Notes: generated by a model from the sequence alone, not told the origin. DNA of 64,000 nt from Alsobacter soli (GCF_003004785.1 NZ_PVZS01000001.1:268992-332991), one strand, 5' to 3'. Positions 33,160 through 42,824 are shown, counted from the stretch's first letter. Made by a program: numbers and translations.

Positions 33160-34677
33160 TTGCCCGCTCGCCCCAGCACCGTTCGCCTCGCTGCCCTCGC
33201 CGGGCTGGCGTCCGGGCTCGCGTGGGCGACGGCGACCCTGGCCCAGGAGGCCGATCCGTTTCAGCCGCCCCCTGACCCGACCAGGCCGGCCGCGGGCGCC
33301 CTCTCCACGGCGCCAGCGACGTCGAAGCCGGCCTTCCGCGGCTCCTACGCCCAGGTCGGGAAGCCGGTGAAAGGCTCCCAGAAGAAGCCGAAGCCTCGCC
33401 GCCTCCAGCAGGCGCAGACGCTGGCTTCGTCCCCGGCGCCCGTGCCGCTGGGCTCGACGAGCCCGGTCGCAGCGGCGCTGCCCAATCCCGGCCTGCCTGA
33501 GCCGGAGCCTCGTCGCCGGCCCCGCCGCAAGGCGGAGGTCGATCCCTATGAGCCGCTCGGCTTCGATACGGGCGGCCTCATCTTGCGCCCTGCCATTGAG
33601 GCCACGGGCGGTTACGACACCAACCCGAACCGTGCGCCGGGCCCGCACAAGGGCTCCGCCCTCCTGCGGCAGGAAGGCTCGCTCCAGGTCGACAGCCAGT
33701 GGGAGCGCCACGCCTTTACGGCGACCCTGCGCGGCGCCTACAACGAGTACCCGGGCCAGCCCTCCGCCAACCGGCCGGATGGACAGGGCTCCGCCAACCT
33801 GCGTCTCGACATCCTGCGAGACACCCAGGTCGACCTGGGGGCTGCCTACGATCTCACCACCGAGCGCCCCGGCAGCCTCGAACAACCGATCGCCACGCTG
33901 CGCCGCTCCACCATTCTCACCGCCGGCGCCAGCGCCACGCTGACGCAGCGTTTCGGGGCCGCCGCCGTCTCGCTGCGCGGCTCCGTGGACCGGACGACCT
34001 ATGGCGACCTGCAAGGCCCGGATGGCGTCGACATCAGCCAGCCCGGCCGCGACCTGAACGCCTACGCCCTGCGGCTGCGCACAGGCTACGAGGTCACGCC
34101 CGGCGTGCAGCCCTTCGTGGAAGCGAGCGTGGACAAGCGCGCCTATGACACGACCATCGACGCGTCCGGTTATGCACGCTCGTCGTCCGGCGTTCAAGCG
34201 CGCGCCGGCTCGACCTTCGAGATCACCCGCACCCTGACGGGCGAGGTCTCGGCCGGCTACGGCTCGCGCGACTACGAGGATCCCCGCCTGCTGCCGCTGC
34301 GGGGCCCTGTCGCGGACGCGTCGCTTGTCTGGTCGGCGACGCCGCTCACCACCGTCACCCTGCGCGGGACGTCCGCGCTGGCCGAAACCACCGTCGTGGG
34401 CGCCACCGGCGCGACGGTGAAGACGCTCGGGATCGAGATCTCCCATGCCCTCATGCGCAACCTGATCCTGGCCGCGACCGGAAGCGTTTACCAGACCGAC
34501 TATATCGGTCAGCCCCTGCGTGAGAACGGCTACACGGCGGGCCTGAAGCTCGAATACAAGCTCACCCGCTCGGTGGCGCTGAAGGCGAGCTACTCCCACG
34601 AGCGCCTGAACGGAGCTGTCCCGGGTTCCGACTACACCGCCAACGTGGTCCTCGTGGGCCTGCGCCTGCAGCACTGA
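33160..34677 (+). CDS. Outer-membrane beta-barrel protein (putative beta-barrel porin 2 type)
   Basis: This 505-aa exported protein has a signal peptide to about residue 28, a Pro/Lys-rich low-complexity linker to about 110, then a beta-barrel. Alternating Tyr/Leu/Thr strands run to the last residue (NVVLVGLRLQH), with a typical terminal aromatic/His closing strand. The barrel opening ATGGYDTNPNRAPG is characteristic of the family linked to exopolysaccharide export or surface structure. The start is TTG at 33160 with GGAGACG upstream. It is followed by galU and galE, which supply sugar nucleotides. Export substrate is unknown. Confidence 0.82.
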   Translation: MPARPSTVRLAALAGLASGLAWATATLAQEADPFQPPPDPTRPAAGALSTAPATSKPAFRGSYAQVGKPVKGSQKKPKPRRLQQAQTLASSPAPVPLGSTSPVAAALPNPGLPEPEPRRRPRRKAEVDPYEPLGFDTGGLILRPAIEATGGYDTNPNRAPGPHKGSALLRQEGSLQVDSQWERHAFTATLRGAYNEYPGQPSANRPDGQGSANLRLDILRDTQVDLGAAYDLTTERPGSLEQPIATLRRSTILTAGASATLTQRFGAAAVSLRGSVDRTTYGDLQGPDGVDISQPGRDLNAYALRLRTGYEVTPGVQPFVEASVDKRAYDTTIDASGYARSSSGVQARAGSTFEITRTLTGEVSAGYGSRDYEDPRLLPLRGPVADASLVWSATPLTTVTLRGTSALAETTVVGATGATVKTLGIEISHALMRNLILAATGSVYQTDYIGQPLRENGYTAGLKLEYKLTRSVALKASYSHERLNGAVPGSDYTANVVLVGLRLQH

Positions 34678-34681
34678 GCAG

Positions 34682-34707
34682 GGCGCGCCGGCCTGGACCG
34701 GCGCGCC
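34682..34707. terminator. Hairpin between convergent porin and galU genes
   Basis: GGCGCGCCGG pairs perfectly with CCGGCGCGCC across a 6-nt loop, midway between the two stops. No T run follows on either side, so it is terminator-like rather than a classical intrinsic terminator. Confidence 0.5.
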
Positions 34708-34714
34708 GCTCGGG

Positions 34715-35587
34715 TCAGCGACCCATCAGCTTGTGCAACTCCACCGAGAACGCCGCCGACACGTCCTCGCGGCTCAGCGCATAGGCGACGTTGGCCATCA
34801 GGAAGCCGATCTTCGAACCCGTGTCGTAGATGTCGCCCGAGAAGGTGTGGGCGAAGAAGGGCTCGCTCTTCGCGAGCGTGATCATGGCGTCCGTGAGCTG
34901 GATCTCGCCGCCGGCGCCGCGCTCCTGGGTCTCCAGGATCTGGAAAACGGAGGGGCTCAGGATGTACCGGCCCGAGATCGCCAGGTTTGAGGGCGCCGTG
35001 CCCTTCGGCGGCTTCTCGACCATGGAGGTGATGCGCTGGAAGCCGCCCTGGTCCTGCACGCCCACGATGCCGTACTGGTGCGTCTCGCTGTCCGGCACCT
35101 CGTAGGCGGCGATCATGTTGCCGCCATGGGCCTCGTAGCCCTTGATCATCTCGGCGAGGCAGGACGCCTGCCCCAGGTGCAGCATGTCGGGCAGCAGCAG
35201 CGCGAAGGGCTCGTCGCCCACGATGTCGCGCGCGCACCAGACGGCGTGGCCCAGGCCGAGCGGCGCCTGCTGGCGCGTGAAGCTCGTCTGGCCGGCGCCC
35301 GGCAGGTCGCGCTTCAGGGCCTCGAGCTCCTTGGTCTTGCCGCGCTCTGCCAGCGTACGGTCCAGCTCGAAGTTGATGTCGAAGTGGTCCTCGATCACCG
35401 CCTTGCCGCGGCCCGTGACGAAGATGAAGTGCTCGATCCCGGCCGCCTTGGCTTCGTCCACCACGTGCTGGATCACGGGGCGGTCCACCACCGTCAGCAT
35501 CTCCTTCGGGATCGCCTTCGTGGCGGGCAGAAACCGGGTGCCCAGGCCTGCGACGGGGAACACGGCCTTGCGGATTTTCTTGGTCAT
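34715..35587 (-). CDS. galU: UTP-glucose-1-phosphate uridylyltransferase
   Basis: This 290-aa nucleotidyltransferase makes UDP-glucose from UTP and glucose-1-phosphate. Motifs are GLGTRFLPATKAIPKEM at the N terminus, the active-site VEKP lysine in SMVEKPPKG, and AISGRYILSP. UDP-glucose feeds exopolysaccharides, trehalose and, through the divergent galE, UDP-galactose. The start at 35587 precedes the conserved region; the upstream extension has no family sequence. Confidence 0.95.
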   Translation of the reverse strand: MTKKIRKAVFPVAGLGTRFLPATKAIPKEMLTVVDRPVIQHVVDEAKAAGIEHFIFVTGRGKAVIEDHFDINFELDRTLAERGKTKELEALKRDLPGAGQTSFTRQQAPLGLGHAVWCARDIVGDEPFALLLPDMLHLGQASCLAEMIKGYEAHGGNMIAAYEVPDSETHQYGIVGVQDQGGFQRITSMVEKPPKGTAPSNLAISGRYILSPSVFQILETQERGAGGEIQLTDAMITLAKSEPFFAHTFSGDIYDTGSKIGFLMANVAYALSREDVSAAFSVELHKLMGR

Positions 35588-35756
35588 GGATCGCAACTGC
35601 TCTTCAGGAGAAAAAACTGAGGCGTAGGCGCCGGGACGCAGGACGCGTCCGTTCGCGGCCAAACCGAATAACACGGCCGACCGTTCCAGGCGAGTTCAGG
35701 AAACCTTATGCTGGGCGTTCTACTTTGCGCAGGATCGGATCTGGAGGAGCATTCGA

Positions 35757-36746
35757 ATGGCGGTTCTTGTCACGGGCGGAGCGGGTTACATCGGTTCCCA
35801 CATGGTGCTGGCCTTGTTGGACCGCGGCGAGAAAGTCGTCGTGCTCGACAACCTCAGCACCGGCTTCGCCTCCGCCGTGCCGCCCGCCGCGCCGCTGGTT
35901 GTAGGCGACATGGGCGACCAGGAGTTGGTCGCCTCGGTGATGCGGGAGCATGAGGTCGACACCGTCGTGCACTTCGCCGCCAAGATCGTGGTCCCGGAAT
36001 CCGTCACCGATCCGCTCGGCTACTATCTCAACAACACCGTCAAGGCGCGCGCCCTCATCGAGACCGCGGTGCAGAGCGGCGTGAAGCACTTCGTCTTCTC
36101 CTCCACGGCCGCCGTCTACGGCGACGTCAGCGGCGACCCCGTGTCCGAGGACGACGAGACCTCGCCCGTGTCGCCGTATGGCCGCTCCAAGCTCATGACC
36201 GAGTGGATCCTGCGCGACACCGCAGCCGCCTATCCCCTCAAATTCGTGGTGCTGCGCTACTTCAACGTGGCAGGGGCCGATCCCAAGGGCCGCGCCGGCC
36301 AGTCCACGCCACGCGCCACCCACCTGATCAAGGTGGCCTCCCAGACCGCCCTGGGGCAGCGGCCCTATCTTGAAGTGTTCGGGACCGACTTCCCCACGCG
36401 CGACGGCTCCTGCATCCGCGACTACATCCACGTCACGGATCTCGCCAACGCCCACATCGCCTCGCTGGAGCACCTGCGCGCCGGCGGCGAGAGCCTCACG
36501 CTGAACTGCGGCTACGGCCAGGGTTATTCGGTGCTGGAGGTGGTGGACACCGTGAAGCGCGTCTCCGGCGTCGACTTCGAGGTCCGCATGGCCCCGCGCC
36601 GCGCCGGCGATCCCGCCGCCATCGTGGCCACCGGCCAGCGCGTCCGAGAGGTCTTGGGGTGGCGCCCGGAATACGATGACCTCGACACCATCGTGCGGCA
36701 CGCGCTCGAATGGGAGCGCCACCTGACCACGCCCAACGCCCGTTGA
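35757..36746 (+). CDS. galE: UDP-glucose 4-epimerase
   Basis: This 329-aa short-chain-dehydrogenase-type enzyme has the NAD-binding motif GGAGYIG at the N terminus, the SSTAAVYG serine motif and the YxxxK catalytic pair in SPYGRSK. The substrate loop is NVAGADP and RDYIHV. It interconverts UDP-glucose and UDP-galactose for surface polysaccharide synthesis. GGAGGA precedes ATG 35757. It is divergent from galU, so the two are probably controlled from one 170-bp region. Confidence 0.95.
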   Translation: MAVLVTGGAGYIGSHMVLALLDRGEKVVVLDNLSTGFASAVPPAAPLVVGDMGDQELVASVMREHEVDTVVHFAAKIVVPESVTDPLGYYLNNTVKARALIETAVQSGVKHFVFSSTAAVYGDVSGDPVSEDDETSPVSPYGRSKLMTEWILRDTAAAYPLKFVVLRYFNVAGADPKGRAGQSTPRATHLIKVASQTALGQRPYLEVFGTDFPTRDGSCIRDYIHVTDLANAHIASLEHLRAGGESLTLNCGYGQGYSVLEVVDTVKRVSGVDFEVRMAPRRAGDPAAIVATGQRVREVLGWRPEYDDLDTIVRHALEWERHLTTPNAR

Positions 36747-36825
36747 GCCTGCCTTAACGCCGCCTTCACCACGCTGGCCGAGACTGGAGCCCGAAGCCGC
36801 GCCCCCGCGTGGCGAGGTCACCGTC

Positions 36826-38076
36826 ATGCGCCGTCCCCTGATCAGCGCCGTGCTGGCGCTGCCGCTGCTCTGCGAGGCCGCCCTGGCGCAGCCGCGGCGC
36901 CAGGCCATGGCCGAACCCACGGTCACGGGCTCCATCAGCCCAACCGCGGTTGTCGAGGCGCGCCCCGCCTCTTTCGAAGCCTTCGTGGCGGGTCTCTGGC
37001 CCGCCGCCCGCGCCCGGGGCGTGAGCCGCGCGACCTTCGATCGCGCCTTCGCGGGCGTGACGCCCGACCCCAAGATCATCGAGCTGACACACCGACAGTC
37101 CGAGTTCGTGAAGCCGATCTGGGCCTATCTGGACGGCGCCGTGTCCGAAGCCCGCGTCGCCCGCGGCCGCGAGATGGCGGCCCGATACGACCGCACGCTC
37201 GCCGCGATCGAGCGCAAATACGGCGTGGAGCGCTCGGTCGTGCTGGGCGTCTGGGGCATGGAGACCAACTACGGGTCCTTCACGGGCGGCAAGGATGTCA
37301 TCCGCTCCCTCGCGACCCTTGCCTCCATCCGCTATCGCGGCGCCTTCTTCCGGGACGAGCTCCTCACCGCCCTTGTGATCCTGCAGCAGGGCCACGTGTC
37401 GCGCGCCGACATGAAGGGCAGCTGGGCCGGCGCCATGGGCCAGACCCAGTTCATGCCGTCGAGCTTCATGAAATACGCGGTGGACGGGGACGGCGATGGC
37501 CGCAAGGACATCTGGACCTCCGTCCCTGACGCCCTGGCCTCCACGGCCAACTACCTCAAGAAGCACGGCTGGAAACATGGCCTGCCCTGGGCCGTCGAGG
37601 TGCGCCTCCCCCACCGCTTCGATTACCGCACGCGCTCGGCCGCCCTGCCCCATTGGGCCGCGCTCGGCCTGCGCCGCGCCGACGGACGCGCGCTGCCGCA
37701 CGGCGGCGAGGCCTCTCTCTTCATGCCCGCCGGCGCCCGCGGACCGGTGTTCCTGGTGACGGCCAACTTCAAGGCCATCAAGGCCTACAACAGCTCCGAT
37801 TCCTACGCCCTCGGAGTCGGCCATCTCGGCGAGCGGGTGACGGGCGGCTCGCGCATCGTCGCGGCCTGGCCCACGGACGAGCCGCAACTCGATCACGGCC
37901 AGCGACGCGAATTGCAGGCCCGGCTTGCGTCTTTCGGCTACGCGGTTGGAGAACCCGACGGCCGCATCGGAACCAAGACCCGCGATGCGCTCCGCGATTT
38001 CCAGCAGCGGCGCGGGCTCGTCCCTGACGGTCATCCCAGCCTCGCCATGCTGGAGGCGCTGCGTGGCCGCCGCTGA
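36826..38076 (+). CDS. Lytic murein transglycosylase (MltB type) with peptidoglycan-binding domain
   Basis: This 416-aa enzyme cleaves the glycan backbone of peptidoglycan. A signal peptide (1-23) is followed by an MltB-like catalytic domain (about 50-345, with the catalytic Glu in VWGMETNYGSF, then MGQTQFMPSSFMKYA). The C-terminal peptidoglycan-binding repeat is at about 355-415 (LQARLASFGYAVGEPDGRIG). It acts in the periplasm in growth or septation. It is separated by about 80 bp from galE and by a similar gap from the DUF459 gene, so it may be expressed alone. Confidence 0.92.
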   Translation: MRRPLISAVLALPLLCEAALAQPRRQAMAEPTVTGSISPTAVVEARPASFEAFVAGLWPAARARGVSRATFDRAFAGVTPDPKIIELTHRQSEFVKPIWAYLDGAVSEARVARGREMAARYDRTLAAIERKYGVERSVVLGVWGMETNYGSFTGGKDVIRSLATLASIRYRGAFFRDELLTALVILQQGHVSRADMKGSWAGAMGQTQFMPSSFMKYAVDGDGDGRKDIWTSVPDALASTANYLKKHGWKHGLPWAVEVRLPHRFDYRTRSAALPHWAALGLRRADGRALPHGGEASLFMPAGARGPVFLVTANFKAIKAYNSSDSYALGVGHLGERVTGGSRIVAAWPTDEPQLDHGQRRELQARLASFGYAVGEPDGRIGTKTRDALRDFQQRRGLVPDGHPSLAMLEALRGRR

Positions 38077-38160
38077 ATCGATCCGGGACGGTTACGAAAC
38101 CGCCAAAAGGCCTTAAGATAAAGCCGGCGCGCGCCCAGGCCGGGCGCCGCGGAGGCGTCC

Positions 38161-39426
38161 TTGCGGAACCTGATCGAACGAACAGCGCGATTCCTGCTGC
38201 TGGCCCTCGCCGTGGCCTGCCTGGCTCCGCTCGGCGGGATGCAGGCCCGGGCGCAGGTCGACGACCGCTTCCCCCACCTGTTCGCGCCGCAGTTCTATCA
38301 GCAGCAGCAACAGCTGCGACCCAGGCCCCGGATCATCCACCGCGCCCCGCTGCCGGCTCCCCGCGTGGAGCGCCGCCGGCCTGCCCAGCCGCCGCCGGCC
38401 GCGGCCGTGGTGGTCGGCGACGAACCCCAGACGCCTGACATCCAGCCTACCGCCTTCGTGTACGTGCTGGGCGACGTCATGGCCGAGCAGGTCGCGACCG
38501 GGCTCGGCGAGGCCTTCGAGGACAACCCGGACGTTCGCATCCTGCGTCGCACCGTGTCCTCCAGCGGCCTCGTGCGGGATGACTTCTACGACTGGCGCAA
38601 GTCCATCCATGATCTCCTCTCGTCCCAGGAGAAGATCACCCAGGCGGTGATCCTGATGGGCTCCAACGACCGCCAGATGCTGAAGGACGCCTCCGGCGCG
38701 CCGCTCGAAGTGCTCAGCGACGCCTGGAAGGAAGCCTATGCGGCCCGCGTCGACGAGGTCGGCCGCGCCTTCGCGGAGAAGGGCATCCCCCTGTTCTGGG
38801 TCGGGCTGCCCATCGTGGAGAGCCACCGCATGAGCGCGGACATCCGCGCCCTGAACGAGATCTACCGCAACTCCGCCAGGAAGACCGGCGCGATCTATGT
38901 CGAGCTGTTCGACCCCTTCGCCGACCAGGGAGGTCGCTACTCGCCTTTCGGCCCGGACCTCGCGGGCGACACCGTGAAGCTGCGCGCCTCCGACGGCGTC
39001 CACTTCACCAAGGCCGGCGCCCGCAAGGCGGCGCATTTCGTCGAGGTCGAGATCCGCCGTGTGCTCGACCAGCGCGCCCCGGGCGTGGTGGCGGTTCCCG
39101 CCACGGACCCGGACGATCCCGCCTCCCAGGACCCCGCCCTCCAGCCGGGCGGCGTCGAGCGCGCCATCAACCAGACGGTGCTGCGTGGTCTCGATGGGCT
39201 GCCTCCCGCCCCGGTCGCCATCCCGCAAAGGCCGGTGGCCGGTCCGATCCTGCCGCTGACCGGTTCCGAGACGTCGCAGGGCGGCGCCCTGATGACCGGC
39301 GTGGCCAAGCGCGCCAACACGGAGGCCGGCCAACTGATCGAGCGCGCGCTCGTGCAGGGCCGCGCGCCGGATCCTAAGCCCGGCCGCGCCGACGACTTCA
39401 GCTGGACCGGGTCTCAGACTCGCTAG
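38161..39426 (+). CDS. Exported DUF459 (SGNH-like) protein lacking the usual nucleophile serine
   Basis: In this 421-aa protein a signal peptide (1-31) and a Gln/Pro/Arg-rich linker lead into an SGNH-hydrolase-like domain (about 95-300). The block-I motif reads VLGDVMAEQ (104-106 = GDV), where GDS is expected, so the canonical Ser is missing. The Asn motif MGSNDRQ and the block-V dyad DGVHFTKAG are kept. DUF459 proteins are common in Hyphomicrobiales, possibly polysaccharide-modifying. The start is TTG 38161 with GGAGG upstream. The stop shares a CTAG with the stop of the opposing hemH gene. Confidence 0.8.
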   Translation: MRNLIERTARFLLLALAVACLAPLGGMQARAQVDDRFPHLFAPQFYQQQQQLRPRPRIIHRAPLPAPRVERRRPAQPPPAAAVVVGDEPQTPDIQPTAFVYVLGDVMAEQVATGLGEAFEDNPDVRILRRTVSSSGLVRDDFYDWRKSIHDLLSSQEKITQAVILMGSNDRQMLKDASGAPLEVLSDAWKEAYAARVDEVGRAFAEKGIPLFWVGLPIVESHRMSADIRALNEIYRNSARKTGAIYVELFDPFADQGGRYSPFGPDLAGDTVKLRASDGVHFTKAGARKAAHFVEVEIRRVLDQRAPGVVAVPATDPDDPASQDPALQPGGVERAINQTVLRGLDGLPPAPVAIPQRPVAGPILPLTGSETSQGGALMTGVAKRANTEAGQLIERALVQGRAPDPKPGRADDFSWTGSQTR

Positions 39427-40490
39427 CGCATCCAGCCCTGCAGCTCGCGCTCCACCACGGCGCGGATCACGTCCAGGCCATCGGGAGAGTCGTTCAGGCA
39501 CGGCACGTAGGCGAACTGCTCGCCGCCGTGGTGCAGGAAGTGCTCCTTGTTCTCGCCCTCGATCTCCTCGAGCGTCTCGAGGCAGTCGGCCGAGAACCCA
39601 GGCGCGATCACCAGCACCTTCTTGACGCCGCGCTTCGGCAGCTCGCCCATGGTGTCGATCAGGTAGGGCTTCAGCCACTCGTCCGGCCCGAAGCGGGATT
39701 GGAAGCAGACCATGAACCTGTCCTTGTCCCAGCCCAGCGTCTCGCGCAGGAGGCGGCCGGTCTTCTGGCATTGGCAGTGATAAGGGTCGCCCTTGAGCAG
39801 GTACTCCATGGGAACCCCATGGAACGACGCCACGATCATGTCGGGCTCGAAGTCGATCGCCGCGAGCTTGTCCCGCACGGTCTTCGCCAGAGCGTTGATG
39901 TAGACGGGATCGTCGTGCCAGGGCGGGGCCACGCGCACGGCCGGCTGCCAGCGCATGCGCATCAGCTCCTCGAAGGCCTTGTCGCACGCCGTCGCCGTCG
40001 TGGCCGCGCAGGACTGGGGATAGAGCGGCACAAGGAGGATGCGGTCGCAACCCTGCTCCTGCAGCGCGCGGATGCGCGAGGGCGTGGAGGGATTGCCGTA
40101 CCGCATCGCCCAGTCCACCACGATCCGGGGGTCCTTCTCCGTGATGGTGGCGGCCAGCTTCTGGGCCTGCGAGCGGGTGATAGTCTTCAGCGGCCCCTCG
40201 TCACCCTCCTTGTTCCAGATCAGGTCGTAGTCCTTGCCCTTCGGGCCCGGGCGCACGCTCAGGATGATCAGGTTCAGGATCGGCCACCACAGCCACCGCG
40301 GCTTCTCGATGACGCGCCGGTCGGACAGGAACTCCTTGAGGTAGCGGCGCATGGACCAGTAGTCCGTCGCGTCCGGCGTGCCGAGATTCAGCAGCAGCAC
40401 CCCGATCTTGCCCACGCGGACGGGCGGATGGGCCTCGGGCAGCGGGCCCACGGCGCGGAAATCCGCATCGGGACGGGGCATTACGGTCAT
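39423..40490 (-). CDS. hemH: Ferrochelatase
   Basis: This 355-aa enzyme inserts ferrous iron into protoporphyrin IX, the last step of protohaem synthesis, peripheral to the inner membrane. Motifs are LLLNLGTPDA, VPLYPQSCAATT, the catalytic His in VASFHGVPMEYL, DPYHCQCQKT and the Glu-rich APGFSADCLETLEEI. The cytochromes and oxidase at the start of the window depend on haem. GAGGTTGCG precedes ATG 40490. It ends head-to-head with the DUF459 gene. Confidence 0.95.
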   Translation of the reverse strand: MTVMPRPDADFRAVGPLPEAHPPVRVGKIGVLLLNLGTPDATDYWSMRRYLKEFLSDRRVIEKPRWLWWPILNLIILSVRPGPKGKDYDLIWNKEGDEGPLKTITRSQAQKLAATITEKDPRIVVDWAMRYGNPSTPSRIRALQEQGCDRILLVPLYPQSCAATTATACDKAFEELMRMRWQPAVRVAPPWHDDPVYINALAKTVRDKLAAIDFEPDMIVASFHGVPMEYLLKGDPYHCQCQKTGRLLRETLGWDKDRFMVCFQSRFGPDEWLKPYLIDTMGELPKRGVKKVLVIAPGFSADCLETLEEIEGENKEHFLHHGGEQFAYVPCLNDSPDGLDVIRAVVERELQGWMR

Positions 40491-40610
40491 CGCAACCTCT
40501 CGTTTCCATCACTCGGCCCGGCGAAGCTTGCGCCTTGCAAAAGCGCTGGCGCTCGGCTCCATTTGGGCGCGCGCCCGTCCGGGCGCACGCTGCCTCATAC
40601 GGAGACCGCC

Positions 40611-42119
40611 ATGCGCCCGATCACCCGCCGAGACACGCTCCGCATGGGCCTGGGAGCCGGCGCTGTCGCGCTGGCGGCCTGGGCGCAGGGGCCCGTCAAG
40701 GTCTCGTTCGTCCTCACCAACGATGTCTACATCATCGACGAGGAAAAGGGTCGCGGAGGCATGGCGCGGCTGGCCGCAGTGGTCAAGGCCGAGCGGGCCC
40801 GCAACCCCAACACGCTCTTCGTCCATGCTGGCGACACGCTCTCGCCCAGCCTCATGTCGGGTTTCGACCAGGGCGCGCACATGATCGCGTTTTTCAACGC
40901 CATGAAACTCGACGCGCTCACGCCCGGCAACCACGAGTTCGACTTCGGCAAGGACGTGTTCCTGAAGCGGATGGCGGAGGCCAAATTCCCGGTCTATGCC
41001 GCCAACCTGCGCATGGCCGATGGCGGGCCCGTGCCGGGGATCTCCGAGAGCGCCATCCGGGAGATCGGCGGCGTGCGCATCGGCATCCTGGGATCGGCGC
41101 TCGAGACGACGCCGCTGATGTCATCCTCGGGCGACATGCGGTTCTCGCCGTCGGTCGAGTCGATCCGCGCAGAGGCCAAGGCGCTGCGCGACAAGGGCGC
41201 GGACTTCGTGGTCGCCCTCACCCACACCGACCGGACCACGGACCTCAAGCTCTTCGACATGCGGGCGGTTGACCTCCTGCTCACGGGCCACGACCACGAC
41301 CTGCGCGTCAATTATGACGGCAAGACCGCCATGGCCGAGTCCGGCGAGGACGCCGAGTATGTGGTCGTGGTCGAGGTCACGTTCGACGTGAAAGCGGAGG
41401 GGGGGAAGCGCACGGTCGCCTGGTCGCCCGAGTTCCGCATCATCGACACCGCCACGGTGACGCCGGACCCCGAGACGCTCGACATGGTGAAGCGCTACGA
41501 CGCCGAGCTCTCGAAGGAGCTCGACGTCCAGGTCGCCACGCTCGCGGTCGACCTCGACAGCCGCAACGCCACCGTGCGCGGCGGCGAGGCCGCCATCGGC
41601 AATCTGATCGCCGACGCCATGCGGGCCGCGACCGGAGCCGACGTCGCCATCACCAACGGCGGCGGCATCCGCGGGAACAAGCAGTACAAGGCCGGCGCCG
41701 CCTGGACCCGAAGGGACATCCTGAGCGAGCTGCCATTCGGTAACCGGACGGCCGTCACCCAGGTCACCGGCGTGGCCCTGAAGGCGGCGCTGGAGAATGG
41801 GGTCAGCCAGCTGGAGAACCGCGCCGGCCGCTTCCCGCAGGTTTCGGGCGTCAAGGTGGAGGTTGACCCCGCCCAGCCGGCGGGCAAGCGAGTCGTGTCG
41901 GTCCTGGTGAACGGCGAGCCGCTGGACGAGGCGAAGACCTACAAGGTCGCCACGAACGACTTCATGCTCCGCGGCGGCGACGGCTACGGCGCCCTGACAG
42001 GCAAGACCGCCGCGACCGTGGATTCCGGCGGATCGCTGGTCGCCAACGACGTCATGGTCTACGCCCGCAAGCTCGGCAGCATCGACGCCAAGGTCGAAGG
42101 GCGCGTCGTGATCAGGTGA
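40611..42119 (+). CDS. Periplasmic 5'-nucleotidase / UDP-sugar hydrolase family
   Basis: This 502-aa exported enzyme has a twin-arginine-like start (RRDTLRMGLGAG). The metallophosphatase domain (about 28-300) has GDTLSPS, GNHEFDFG, LTHTDRT and TGHDHD motifs, and the C-terminal 5'-nucleotidase domain (about 320-500) has ITNGGGIRG and RGGDGYG. The first motif reads TNDVY where most members have TNDxH, so one metal-ligand His is missing. It hydrolyses nucleotides or UDP-sugars to scavenge phosphate and nucleosides. Its stop overlaps a GTG but the next gene more likely starts at 42182. Confidence 0.88.
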   Translation: MRPITRRDTLRMGLGAGAVALAAWAQGPVKVSFVLTNDVYIIDEEKGRGGMARLAAVVKAERARNPNTLFVHAGDTLSPSLMSGFDQGAHMIAFFNAMKLDALTPGNHEFDFGKDVFLKRMAEAKFPVYAANLRMADGGPVPGISESAIREIGGVRIGILGSALETTPLMSSSGDMRFSPSVESIRAEAKALRDKGADFVVALTHTDRTTDLKLFDMRAVDLLLTGHDHDLRVNYDGKTAMAESGEDAEYVVVVEVTFDVKAEGGKRTVAWSPEFRIIDTATVTPDPETLDMVKRYDAELSKELDVQVATLAVDLDSRNATVRGGEAAIGNLIADAMRAATGADVAITNGGGIRGNKQYKAGAAWTRRDILSELPFGNRTAVTQVTGVALKAALENGVSQLENRAGRFPQVSGVKVEVDPAQPAGKRVVSVLVNGEPLDEAKTYKVATNDFMLRGGDGYGALTGKTAATVDSGGSLVANDVMVYARKLGSIDAKVEGRVVIR

Positions 42120-42181
42120 ACCGCCCCGCTTTGGCCGCCTTCGACCGGCAAAGAGCGACAGGCGCAAGGGGGTGGACGCGC

Positions 42182-42814
42182 GTGATTCGAAGCCTTCGGA
42201 CAAGTCTGATCGCCAGCCTGGCCCTCCTTGCCGGGACGGTCGCGGCCTGGGCTCACCCGCATGTCTGGGTGACGGTGAAATGTGAGATCGTCTGGGCGCC
42301 GGATGGGCGCATCGCCGCCGTGAAGCATCACTGGACGTTCGACGAGGGCTATACCAGCTACGCCATCCAGGGGCTTGATACGAACCGCGACGGCATCTAC
42401 TCGCGCGACGAATTGGCCGAGCTCGCCAAGGTGAACACGGAGTCTCTGGCGGAGACGGGCTTCTTCACGGTCGTGAAGGCGGACGGTAAGAAGCAGGAAT
42501 TCGGGGCGCCGGCGGACTACTGGCTGGAGCATGAGAAAGGCCAGCTGACCCTCAACTTCACCCTCCCCCTGAAGGAGCCGGCGACCGCCAGGCGCACGCT
42601 GATCCTGGACGTCTACGACCCCACCTTCTTCGTCGACTTCAGCTACGCCGACGGCGATGACGCCGTGAAGCTGACGGGCTCGCCCCAAAACTGCGCCGTG
42701 CAGTTGTCGCGGCCCAAGAAGCCCGACGCCAAGCAGGTGCTGACCGAGGACTACTTCGCCAACGCCAACATGGGATTCCAGTTCGCCTCCAAGGTGATCG
42801 TCGCATGTCCGTGA
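42182..42814 (+). CDS. DUF1007 family periplasmic protein
   Basis: This 210-aa protein has a signal peptide ending AAWA|HPHVWV; the new N terminus HPHVW and internal acidic loop (DTNRDGIYSRDELAELA, EF-hand-like) are typical of DUF1007. Family members are encoded with NicO/RcnA-type nickel or cobalt transporters and probably bind the metal in the periplasm. The start is GTG 42182 with GGGGGTGG upstream; the GTG at 42116 gives a longer, less signal-like N terminus. Ten bp separate it from the transporter gene. Confidence 0.85.
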   Translation: MIRSLRTSLIASLALLAGTVAAWAHPHVWVTVKCEIVWAPDGRIAAVKHHWTFDEGYTSYAIQGLDTNRDGIYSRDELAELAKVNTESLAETGFFTVVKADGKKQEFGAPADYWLEHEKGQLTLNFTLPLKEPATARRTLILDVYDPTFFVDFSYADGDDAVKLTGSPQNCAVQLSRPKKPDAKQVLTEDYFANANMGFQFASKVIVACP

Positions 42815-42824
42815 AGCCCCTGCC

